The notes under the pieces are model-generated. The model was not told the DNA's origin, ran no database searches, and saw nothing but the letters and a program-made list of their open reading frames with translations. Both the position numbers and the translations under genes were made by a program. Of a stretch of DNA of 6,484 nucleotides, positions 1 through 6,484 are shown piece after piece. The stretch is taken from the NCBI RefSeq assembly GCF_052169755.1, contig NZ_JBQNBV010000118.1:1-6484 (forward strand). Reading direction: 5' to 3'. The first letter of the stretch is position 1; each line of letters starts with the position of its first letter. This stretch comes from Selenomonas sp052169755. GTDB lineage: Bacteria > Bacillota > Negativicutes > Selenomonadales > Selenomonadaceae.

Positions 1-793
1 CGGCTTGGCTGATTTTATACTTCGCACTGTCCTTTTGGAAAAGCTCCAAACTCGCATAGGGCAGACCTTGCGCGGCATCAAGCTCGCCGCTCTGCATCGC
101 CATCGTCAGCGTATCGCCGTCGGCAATGCTCTTGACGATGATCTTGTCGAGCTTCGGCTTGACAGCGCCCCAATACTTCTCGTTTTTCGAAAGCTCCATT
201 TCGGTATCCGTGACCTTCTGCGCCACATACGGGCCGGTGCCGACGACGATGCGATCCTTTTCTCCCGCTTCCATGTCGATGATGCAGGCGTAGGGATCCG
301 CCAATGCGTTGATGAGCGTCGGCATCTTCTCACTCGATACGAGAGTGACGGTCTGCCCATCCGCCGTGATGGACTTGAGCTTCAGATTCTTCGGCGCGCG
401 GTCATGCTTCGCCACGAGATCTTCCAAGCACGCCTTTACCGCCTCACCCGTCATCTTCTTGCCGTTGGAAAACACGACATCGTCGCGCAGCTTGATCTTC
501 ATCGTATATTCATCGACCTGCTCAAAACTCTCGGCAAGCCAAGGCACAGGCTCCATCTTCTCATTGAAGCGGAACAAGGTCTCGCCGATACCGTAGCGCA
601 AGGTGCTCCAGCCGTTGTAGGAAACATGCGGGTTCGTGCCCGCATTCTCCATCGCCACGCCGTACGACATCGTGCCGTAGGTAAAGACTTTCTCCCCTGC
701 CGCCTCGTTCTTGTCCGCGCCGCAGCCCGCGAAAATCGCCGCCGCGAAAAGCCCTGCCAAAGCCGCCGCCAATCTCTTCTTATTCATCTTCAT
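1..793 (-). CDS. Substrate-binding lipoprotein of a nickel/peptide ABC transporter (NikA-like), 3' end cut by the window edge
   Basis: This is an extracytoplasmic solute-binding protein of the SBP_bac_5 (peptide/nickel) family; it would capture the ligand outside the membrane and hand it to the two permeases encoded just upstream. The 264 visible residues start with a basic n-region and hydrophobic core, then a lipobox FAGC with the lipidated cysteine at residue 24. Family-typical segments follow: NPHVSYN (54-60), EPVPWLAESF (81-90), LRDDVVFSNGKKM (102-114), VGTGPYV (184-190) and NEKYWG (204-209). Family members are about 500-550 residues, so roughly half is present. The ATG at 793 is preferred because an AGGAGG at 803-808 lies 9 nt upstream; a second ATG at 787 sits too far away. 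Only 22 bp separate it from nikC, so it is in the same operon. Ligand specificity cannot be read from this half: E. coli NikA-like sequence is moderate, and a metallophore, nickel or peptide ligand all remain possible. Confidence 0.88.
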   Translation of the reverse strand, partial: MKMNKKRLAAALAGLFAAAIFAGCGADKNEAAGEKVFTYGTMSYGVAMENAGTNPHVSYNGWSTLRYGIGETLFRFNEKMEPVPWLAESFEQVDEYTMKIKLRDDVVFSNGKKMTGEAVKACLEDLVAKHDRAPKNLKLKSITADGQTVTLVSSEKMPTLINALADPYACIIDMEAGEKDRIVVGTGPYVAQKVTDTEMELSKNEKYWGAVKPKLDKIIVKSIADGDTLTMAMQSGELDAAQGLPYASLELFQKDSAKYKISQA

Positions 794-815
794 TTTCTGT
801 AGCCTCCTCTTTTTC

Positions 816-1634
816 CTACTTGCTTACTTCCTTCGGCGCCAACACATCGCGCAGCTTGTCGCCGAACAGGTTGAACACCGCCACCGTGAGGGTGAGCGCC
901 GCCCCCGGCGCTAAGATGACCCACGGCGTCGTCTGCAGCATACTGCGTCCGCTGCTCATCATCGACCCCCATTCCGCCGTCGGCGGCATCGCGCCGAGCC
1001 CGAGAAACGAAAGTCCCGCCAGCTCCATCGTGAGCGTGCCGAGATCGAGCGCCGCCGTGACGAGAATCGGTCCCGCGATATTCGGCAGGACGTGATGCCG
1101 CAGCACGGCGAGAGAACTGCCGCCCGCCATGCGCGCCGCTTCCATGTACGGCAGTGCGCACAAAGAGAGCGTCAAACCGCGTGCGATGCGTGCATACTTC
1201 GCCCAGCCGAGGAAGGCAAGCGCCGCCGCCGCATAAAAAAGCCCGCCGCCGAAAGCGCCCGCGATTGCGATCGCAAAGACGAGCTGCGGAAACGCGAGCA
1301 GCAGATCAGCGAGCCGCATGAAGCCGGCATCGAACCGCCCGCCGCGATAGCCCGAAACCGCGCCGATCAAACTGCCCGCGCCGCTCACAAAGAGCAGCAA
1401 AAACAGCGCCGACCCGAGCGTCGTCTGCGCCCCCACGAGGACGCGCGACAAGAGATCGCGCCCGTAGCGATCCGTCCCCAAAAGATGCTCGGCGCTCGGC
1501 GCGAGAAGCGCCCGCTCCAAATCCTGTGCATACGGATCATACGGCGACAAGAGCGGCGCACAGGCGGCGACGATGAGCACGACGCCCACCGCCGCTATAT
1601 ACGGCAGCAGCGGGCGATACCTGTGCGCCGTCAT
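816..1634 (-). CDS. nikC: ABC transporter permease, NikC-like
   Basis: Second inner-membrane permease subunit of the nickel/peptide-type importer (272 residues, normal for NikC/DppC). It has an N-terminal membrane anchor (about 9-27), the subfamily's conserved SPYDPYAQDL (30-39) and LLGTDRYGRDLLSR (51-64) segments, and a run of further membrane helices. The cytoplasmic EAA loop starts at EAARMAGGSS (165-174) and ends with LPN (183-185); it docks on the ATPase. The stretch ALDLGT...GLSFLGLG...PPTAEWG (195-223) is close to E. coli NikC (ATLDIGH...GMSFLGLG...APTAEWG), which is the main reason for choosing nickel over dipeptide. The start ATG at 1634 overlaps the nikB stop in an ATGA, implying translational coupling; only a weak AAGG-type ribosome site lies upstream. 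The family and role are secure, the nickel substrate is likely but inferred. Confidence 0.92.
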   Translation of the reverse strand: MTAHRYRPLLPYIAAVGVVLIVAACAPLLSPYDPYAQDLERALLAPSAEHLLGTDRYGRDLLSRVLVGAQTTLGSALFLLLFVSGAGSLIGAVSGYRGGRFDAGFMRLADLLLAFPQLVFAIAIAGAFGGGLFYAAAALAFLGWAKYARIARGLTLSLCALPYMEAARMAGGSSLAVLRHHVLPNIAGPILVTAALDLGTLTMELAGLSFLGLGAMPPTAEWGSMMSSGRSMLQTTPWVILAPGAALTLTVAVFNLFGDKLRDVLAPKEVSK

Positions 1635-2575
1635 GACGCACCCGCCTTTTCATAGCCGACACGCGGATCGAGCAGACGATAAAAAATATCCGCCGCGAGA
1701 TTCAGCACGACATAGATCACCGCCATCCATGCCACATACGCCTGCACCAGCGGATAATCGCGCGCCAAGACCGCCTCGACCGCCATTTTCCCCACGCCGT
1801 CCCAAAGGAAAATCGTCTCGACGATCGCCGTGCCGCCGAGAAGCGACCCCATCGACAGCGCGAGCAGCGTGACGATCAGCACGAGCGAGCTGCGCAGCAC
1901 GCTTTTCACAAGAATCGTGCGCTCCTTCACGCCGCGTGCACGCGCCCCTACGACATAAGGCTTCGCCAACTCCTCCAAGACCACGGCGCGAATCTGGCGC
2001 GTATACTTCGCGCCCATCGCAATCGCCAAGGTCAGCGCAGGCAGAATGACCGCGCGTCCATCGCCCGCCTTCGCCAAAATCGGCAGCCACTCAAGCCGCA
2101 CGGCAAAAACATAGATGAGCAAAAGCCCCACGAAAAAATTCGGCAAAGAATTGCCGACAAAGGTACCGATGCGAATGAGAACATCCACCCGGCGATTCTG
2201 CCGCGCCGCCGCCAAAATGCCGAGCGGCACGGCAAAAGCAAGCGTCATGAGAACGGAAGCAAACATCAGGTAGAGCGTCGCCGGCAGCTTTTCCATGAAC
2301 GTCTCCCATACCGGCTTGCCCGAGATATACGAACGCCCCAGTTCCCCCGTGACAGCTCCCTTGAGCCATGCCCCGTACTGCACGAGAAACGGACGATCCA
2401 GCCCCAGCTCCGCACGCTTCGCCGCCTTGACCTCCTCCGAGACGCCGCCCGACTTCTCATACATCAAATCAACGGCATCGTCGCCCGCCAACTGCATCGC
2501 GGCGAACGCCAAAAACGTGATGCACAGGAGAATCGGCACAAGCTGCAGCAGCCGCCCCAGTACATACTTTCTCAT
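1631..2575 (-). CDS. nikB: ABC transporter permease, NikB-like
   Basis: First permease of the importer and first gene of its operon (314 residues, the same length as E. coli NikB). The layout is typical: a membrane helix at 9-29, a periplasmic stretch containing ELGLDRPFLVQYGAWL (56-71), then about five helices (near 100-122, 134-158, 174-193, 229-252, 278-298). The EAA-type cytoplasmic loop lies around 201-231 (EELAKPYVVGARARGV). GDDAVDLMY (31-39), GNSLPNFFVG (141-150) and LEWLP (161-165) parallel GDPALDYLR, GVSMPNFWLA and LQWLP of E. coli NikB. The ATG at 2575 is the only reasonable start: an in-frame TGA stands two codons upstream (2581-2579), and a GGGAGGTG (2594-2587) provides the ribosome site, though at a rather long 11 nt. 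It is separated from everything upstream by two terminators, so it begins its own transcription unit. Nickel as substrate is inference; the permease family is certain. Confidence 0.92.
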   Translation of the reverse strand: MRKYVLGRLLQLVPILLCITFLAFAAMQLAGDDAVDLMYEKSGGVSEEVKAAKRAELGLDRPFLVQYGAWLKGAVTGELGRSYISGKPVWETFMEKLPATLYLMFASVLMTLAFAVPLGILAAARQNRRVDVLIRIGTFVGNSLPNFFVGLLLIYVFAVRLEWLPILAKAGDGRAVILPALTLAIAMGAKYTRQIRAVVLEELAKPYVVGARARGVKERTILVKSVLRSSLVLIVTLLALSMGSLLGGTAIVETIFLWDGVGKMAVEAVLARDYPLVQAYVAWMAVIYVVLNLAADIFYRLLDPRVGYEKAGAS

Positions 2576-2605
2576 ACGTCACGCACCACCTCCCAAAATT
2601 TTCAT

Positions 2606-2641
2606 CTCCCCTATTCTAAGAGATTCGCTCGGTTTTTATAA
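2606..2641 (-). promoter_or_regulatory. Candidate sigma-70 promoter for the nikBCA operon
   Basis: On the minus strand TAGAAT (2618-2613, five of six matches to TATAAT) lies 17 nt from a poor -35, TTATAA (2641-2636, three of six). Transcription would start near 2606 and give a leader of about 30 nt that includes the nikB ribosome site. A promoter is expected here because both terminators end just upstream. A weak -35 would fit an activated or regulated promoter. Other AT-rich boxes nearby could serve instead, so this is tentative. Confidence 0.35.
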
Positions 2642-2687
2642 GCCCCTGCGGGGGAAATAATTAGAGGAATTTAATGGACTGCGAATC
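2622..2687. repeat. Interrupted inverted repeat upstream of nikB
   Basis: The 7-bp arms GATTCGC (2622-2628) and GCGAATC (2681-2687) are perfect inverted copies 52 nt apart. One arm falls in the spacer of the candidate nikB promoter. Between them is a small palindrome, CCCC-TGC-GGGG (2643-2653). No NikR-type GTATGA/TCATAC site is seen. The arms could be regulator half-sites or chance; the arms are short and confidence is low. Confidence 0.25.
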
Positions 2688-2707
2688 GCCTTAAACGGTT
2701 TTCTTAC

Positions 2708-2744
2708 AAAAATAAAAGCGCCGCAGAGCAAAATGCTCGGGCGC
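2708..2744 (-). terminator. Second (distal) intrinsic terminator after the CRISPR array
   Basis: Minus-strand GCGCC (2744-2740) pairs with GGCGC (2722-2718) and GAGC (2738-2735) with GCTC (2729-2726), around an ATTTT loop, with small bulges in the stem. It is followed at once by TTTTATTTTT (2717-2708). The opposite strand has no T-run after the stem, so it acts only on leftward transcription. It insulates the nik operon from upstream transcripts. Confidence 0.75.
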
Positions 2745-2746
2745 AT

Positions 2747-2780
2747 AAAAAAACAGAGGGTATTGCTTTCGCAAGCCCCC
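2747..2780 (-). terminator. First intrinsic terminator, abutting the CRISPR array
   Basis: On the minus strand a GGGG (2780-2777) pairs with TCCC (2757-2760, one G-U pair), then after a 2x2 internal loop TTGC (2774-2771) pairs with GCAA (2766-2763) across a GAAA tetraloop. A run of seven T (2753-2747) follows after CTG. The hairpin begins 2 bp beyond the last repeat, as expected for the end of a leftward pre-crRNA transcript. It could equally stop readthrough from the hsl operon. Confidence 0.68.
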
Positions 2781-2782
2781 TA

Positions 2783-3034
2783 TTTCCGTCCCCTTGCGGG
2801 GTTCATGTTCTGAAATCTGGTACCGTGTAGTAATGGCAGGATCAGGAGACTAGGGTGTTTCCGTCCCCTTGCGGGGTTCATGTTCTGAAATGTAAAAATT
2901 TTCATGGGCACACGCCAGAAAGGAGGACTTTCCGTCCCCTTGCGGGGTTCATGTTCTGAAATTCCCTTCAATAAGTCCGCGATCCTTTGCATATATCACC
3001 TTTCCGTCCCCTTGCGGGGTTCATGTTCTGAAAT
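2783..3034 (-). CRISPR. Short CRISPR array: 4 identical repeats, 3 spacers, no adjacent cas genes
   Basis: Four perfectly identical 34-bp repeats lie at 2783-2816, 2858-2891, 2929-2962 and 3001-3034; the bases on both sides of the repeats differ, which fixes the 34-bp limit. Each holds the palindromic stem CCCC-TTGC-GGGG in the plus sense. Spacers are 2817-2857 (41 bp), 2892-2928 (37 bp) and 2963-3000 (38 bp), all unrelated to one another. I place the array on the minus strand for three reasons. A promoter and leader lie to the right, minus-strand terminators lie to the left, and the minus-strand repeat ends in GGGGACGGAAA. That ending matches the end of the Streptococcus thermophilus type III-A repeat, whose crRNA tag is ACGGAAAC. 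Variable spacer lengths also suit type III. Against it, the plus-strand repeat ends in CTGAAAT, which also resembles common repeat ends. The array is certain; its direction and type are inference. Confidence 0.95.
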
Positions 3035-3172
3035 CCTTGCTCTGTAAGTCTTGTTGCGACGGGGCTTACAGGCACGGTTTGCGGCGCGGATTTGTTTTGG
3101 GGGACATTTCCTGTGCCGATTCTTTGAAAAAGACCGCTCATGCCTTGCCGTTGCTCATGCGGCGGGGATTTC
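3035..3172 (-). other. Probable CRISPR leader (transcribed, about 137 nt)
   Basis: This segment lies between the promoter at 3179-3208 and the right-most repeat. It contains no conserved protein and is less GC-rich in patches. It would form the 5' part of the pre-crRNA if the array is read leftwards. Two very short reading frames occur on the minus strand. One has six codons (ATG at about 3156, behind a GGAG at 3175-3172). The other has 57 codons from the ATG at 3141 to a stop at 2970-2968 inside the first spacer. Neither has support as a gene. Calling it a leader depends on the array direction. Confidence 0.55.
3042..3071. repeat. Hairpin/inverted repeat beside the leader-proximal CRISPR repeat
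   Basis: CTGTAAG (3042-3048) and CTTACAG (3065-3071) are perfect 7-bp inverted copies, starting 8 bp from the right-most repeat. As plus-strand RNA the pairing extends to 13 bp using four G-U pairs and closes on a TGCG loop; as minus-strand RNA only the outer 7 bp pair well. The better plus-strand fold is a mild argument against leftward transcription. No T-run follows it, so it is not a clear terminator. It could be a protein-binding site in the leader. Confidence 0.5.
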
Positions 3173-3178
3173 TCCTAT

Positions 3179-3208
3179 AGTATAGCATAAAAGACACGAG
3201 GAGAACAA
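3179..3208 (-). promoter_or_regulatory. Extended -10 promoter reading toward the CRISPR array
   Basis: The minus strand carries TTGTTC (3208-3203), an 18-nt spacer, and TATACT (3184-3179) preceded by TG plus one base (3187-3186), the extended -10 signature. The start of transcription would be near 3172. There is no conventional gene between it and the array, so the natural product is the pre-crRNA. The 66 bp between it and the upstream gene (3209-3274) show no terminator and no other feature. Confidence 0.65.
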
Positions 3209-3274
3209 TCTTTTTCTGTTTGCTACAGCGCAACACGCGGGATTTTGGATTTCGTTGGAGCACTCATGCGAGCG

Positions 3275-3697
3275 TTAATCGCTGTGTTCATGTGCGGCTG
3301 CACGAAGATATTCCAACTCCTCAATATTTCTCTTTTCGACAGAGCCAAATTTCGACAACGGCATATAGTATTCCCCCGTATTCTTCTTATAGCGGAACAC
3401 GATGGTACGCTGCGGCTCTTCCGTCATCGCACCGTCGCTGCCGCTCCACCAAGCGGCAAAGGAGAGGAACGCAAAATCCTCATAGTCTTCTCCCTCGCTC
3501 ATGATGTAGGCCGAGCTTACATCAGCCACCGATTTTACATGGGAGCCGCAGTCCCACACGATGAAGTTCGGATCGCCGTCGTAGCTGTAAATACCGGGGG
3601 CTACATCGGCTTCGGGCAGATCGGCAAAAGCCGTCGATGTGCCGCACGCAAGGCAAAAGGCAAAAACAACGGCGAGAGCTTTCTTTCTGCAGTTCAT
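3275..3697 (-). CDS. Small exported protein of unknown function
   Basis: I do not recognise this 140-residue protein. It opens with a standard Sec signal peptide: MNCRKK, a hydrophobic core, and a probable signal peptidase I cut after STAFA (residue 25). LAC at 16-18 is a poor lipobox, so lipidation is unlikely. The mature part of about 115 residues is acidic and rich in aromatic residues (WDC, AFLSFAAWW, EYYMPLSKFG), with one cysteine and no transmembrane helix. The ATG at 3697 is preferred over a GTG at 3706, because the AAAAGGTG ribosome site (3713-3706) lies 8 nt before the ATG and would overlap the GTG. It begins 25 bp after hslU on the same strand, with no terminator between, so it probably shares that transcript. 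Location outside the cytoplasm makes direct work with HslUV unlikely. A plus-strand frame across the same bases lacks a ribosome site and is rejected. Confidence 0.8.
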   Translation of the reverse strand: MNCRKKALAVVFAFCLACGTSTAFADLPEADVAPGIYSYDGDPNFIVWDCGSHVKSVADVSSAYIMSEGEDYEDFAFLSFAAWWSGSDGAMTEEPQRTIVFRYKKNTGEYYMPLSKFGSVEKRNIEELEYLRAAAHEHSD

Positions 3698-3722
3698 GGA
3701 AACCACACCTTTTCGAGAAACC

Positions 3723-5120
<1,398 letters not shown>

Positions 5121-5139
5121 TTCGACCTTTTCCTGCAAG

Positions 5140-5682
5140 TCAATCCAGCTCCTCTACCTTGATGTTGTGATTCGTAAAGACGCAAATATCGGCGGCAAGC
5201 GTCAATGCTTCTCTCGCGATTTCTGCCGCTTCCATGTCCGTGTGCTTGACGAGGGCGCGCGCGGCGGCGAGCGCGTAGAAGCCGCCCGAGCCGATCGCCG
5301 CAACGTCGCCGTCCGGCTCGATAACCTCGCCGCCGCCAGAGATCATCAAAAGCGTTTCTTTGTCGGCGACGAGGAGCAGCGCTTCGAGCTTTCGGAGGAC
5401 GCGATCCGTGCGCCACTCTTTCGCCAGCTCGACCGAAGCACGCATCAAATTGCCGTTGAATTCTTCGAGCTTCGCCTCGAATTTTTCAAAGAGCGTGAAT
5501 GCATCGGCGACCGAGCCGGCGAAGCCTGCGACGACCTTGCCGTGGTAAAGGCGGCGCACCTTGCGCGCCGTCGATTTCATGATGGCGCTCTGTCCGAACG
5601 TGACCTGCCCGTCGCCTGCGATCGCCGTCTTTCCCTTTTGGCGCACGGCGACGATGGTCGTCGCGTGAAATGTCTGTTCCAT
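5140..5682 (-). CDS. hslV: ATP-dependent protease peptidase subunit HslV (ClpQ)
   Basis: Threonine peptidase that forms a double hexameric chamber and degrades proteins fed to it by HslU. The 180-residue product contains FHATTIVAV (5-13), GDGQVTFG (23-30), ARKVRRL (39-45, with the conserved lysine at 41), GFAGSVADAFTLFE (53-66), ELAKEWRTD (85-93) and AIGSGG (129-134). Thr8 aligns with the N-terminal nucleophile of E. coli HslV, so a seven-residue leader MEQTFHA must be cut off to activate it. The Bacillus homologue CodW has a similar extension but reportedly uses a serine directly after Met; here residue 2 is Glu. ATG 5682 is chosen because AGGAGG (5695-5690) lies 7 nt upstream; the frame remains open further right but that part belongs to the trmFO region in another frame. 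The ribosome site overlaps the trmFO stop, pointing to coupled translation. Confidence 0.98.
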   Translation of the reverse strand: MEQTFHATTIVAVRQKGKTAIAGDGQVTFGQSAIMKSTARKVRRLYHGKVVAGFAGSVADAFTLFEKFEAKLEEFNGNLMRASVELAKEWRTDRVLRKLEALLLVADKETLLMISGGGEVIEPDGDVAAIGSGGFYALAAARALVKHTDMEAAEIAREALTLAADICVFTNHNIKVEELD

Positions 5683-5693
5683 AGATTGTCCTC

Positions 5694-6484
5694 CTACTCC
5701 ATCTCGCCGCGAAAGTCTTCGAGCGCACAAAGCGCACGCTCGGCGAGCAGTTCTTTCTTGCGCTTCTTGTCGCGGATGCGCCCTTCTAAGGGCGGCAGCA
5801 GTCCGAAATTGACGTTCATCGGCTGGAAATGCCGCGAATCCGCCTCCGTGATGTAGGCAGCGAGTGCGCCGTGGCACGTTTCACGAGGGAACACGAGCGG
5901 CGGCTGTCCCTTGGCGAGCCGCGCGGCGTTTTTTCCTGCGACAAGCCCCGAAGCTGCCGACTCGACATAGCCCTCGACACCTGTCATCTGTCCGGCGAAG
6001 AGAAGCTCTGCATCCTTCTTGAGCTGATACGTCGGCGCGAGAAGGCGCGGCGCATCCATATAGGTGTTGCGGTGCATGACGCCGTAGCGCATGAACTCGG
6101 CATGTTCAAGTCCCGGGATCATGCGGAACACGCGCCGCTGCTCGCCCCACTTCAAATGCGTCTGAAAGCCCACGATATTGTAGAGCGTGCCTGCCGCGTT
6201 GTCCTGGCGCAGCTGCACGACGGCGTGCGGACGCACCCCCGTCTTCGGATCTTCCAAGCCGACAGGCTTTAAGGGGCCGAAAAGCAAGGTGCTTTCGCCG
6301 CGCGAAGCCATGACCTCGACGGGCATACATCCCTCGAAGAACACGGGCTTTTCAAAGCTGTGCAGCTCCGCCGTCTCCGCCGTCGTCAATGCCTGCCAAA
6401 AGGCGCGGTACTCCTCTTCCGTCATCGGGCAGTTGATGTAAGCAGGCTCGCCCTTGCCGTAGCGCGACGCGCGGTACGCCTTCG
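5694..6484 (-). CDS. trmFO: Methylenetetrahydrofolate-tRNA-(uracil-5-)-methyltransferase TrmFO, C-terminal part
   Basis: Cytoplasmic FAD enzyme that makes 5-methyluridine at position 54 of tRNA, using methylenetetrahydrofolate as carbon donor. The N-terminus lies beyond the right edge; 262 residues of a protein usually near 435 are present, so the N-terminal FAD-binding motif is not visible. Highly conserved blocks seen in order are SRYGKGEPAYINCPM, FFEGCMPVEVMASRG, FGPMKPVGLEDPKTG-like (here FGPLKPVGLEDPKTG), VVQLRQDNAAGTLYNIVGF, HLKWGEQ, YGVMHRNTY, FAGQMTGVEGYVESAASG and FQPMNVNFGLLPPLE. By its position, the cysteine in EGCMPVE probably corresponds to Cys226 of the Bacillus enzyme, important for catalysis. 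There are no frame breaks. The TAG stop (5696-5694) is embedded in the hslV ribosome site and only 11 bp separate the two genes. In Bacillus xerC (codV) would stand between them; it is absent here. Confidence 0.97.
   Translation of the reverse strand, partial: KAYRASRYGKGEPAYINCPMTEEEYRAFWQALTTAETAELHSFEKPVFFEGCMPVEVMASRGESTLLFGPLKPVGLEDPKTGVRPHAVVQLRQDNAAGTLYNIVGFQTHLKWGEQRRVFRMIPGLEHAEFMRYGVMHRNTYMDAPRLLAPTYQLKKDAELLFAGQMTGVEGYVESAASGLVAGKNAARLAKGQPPLVFPRETCHGALAAYITEADSRHFQPMNVNFGLLPPLEGRIRDKKRKKELLAERALCALEDFRGEME

Noticed and set aside
5..802. 265-codon plus-strand frame at the left edge
   Set aside because: It lies opposite the lipoprotein gene, which has a lipobox, ribosome site and family motifs; the plus frame reads as low-complexity Arg/Leu-rich sequence.
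2636..2669. CCCCTGCGGGG at 2643-2653 as a decayed fifth CRISPR repeat, about two repeat units from the array
   Set aside because: Only the stem resembles the repeat; flanks do not match, nothing repeat-like occurs at the intermediate position, and two terminators lie between.
2576..2707. Nickel/cobalt or cobalamin riboswitch, or NikR operator, before nikB
   Set aside because: I found none of the conserved riboswitch core segments and no GTATGA/TCATAC pair; the probable leader is only about 30 nt.
2780..2992. 70-codon minus-strand frame across three CRISPR repeats, with FQNMNPARGRK repeated twice
   Set aside because: It is made wholly of CRISPR repeats and spacers; the periodic peptide is a by-product of the repeat, and the third repeat falls in a different frame.

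Overview
The window is a GC-rich bacterial segment in which every convincing gene lies on the minus strand. The proteins are of Firmicutes type: the TrmFO, HslV and HslU sequences follow Bacillus-like versions closely. The high GC content and lipoprotein-type solute binding protein suggest a Negativicutes member such as Selenomonas or a relative. That assignment is inference from general resemblance; no rRNA or other marker is present.

Right part (6484 to 3275, read leftwards). The C-terminal 262 residues of trmFO (folate-dependent tRNA m5U54 methyltransferase) are followed 11 bp later by hslV (protease) and 19 bp later by hslU (AAA+ unfoldase). A small secreted protein of unknown function begins 25 bp after hslU. 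The tight spacing suggests one transcript. In Bacillus this locus reads trmFO-xerC(codV)-hslV-hslU-codY. Here xerC is missing, and the position after hslU where codY would sit holds the unknown exported protein.

Middle (3274 to 2576). This 699-bp stretch has no conventional gene. In the minus direction it holds a good extended -10 promoter, a leader of about 137 nt with a 7-bp inverted repeat beside the first repeat, and a short CRISPR array of four identical 34-bp repeats with three spacers of 37-41 bp. Two tandem intrinsic terminators follow, then the upstream region of the transporter operon. No cas gene is visible, so the array is an orphan within this window. Read on the minus strand, the repeats end in a GGGGACGGAAA segment like the crRNA tag region of type III-A systems. 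Together with the promoter and terminators, this favours minus-strand transcription.

Left part (2575 to 1, read leftwards). Two inner-membrane permease genes (nikB-like and nikC-like, overlapping by ATGA) are followed by a lipoprotein substrate-binding protein that runs off the left edge. This is a peptide/nickel-family ABC importer. The permeases resemble E. coli NikB and NikC in several segments, so nickel or a nickel-metallophore complex is the best guess at the substrate. The ATPase genes would be expected further left.
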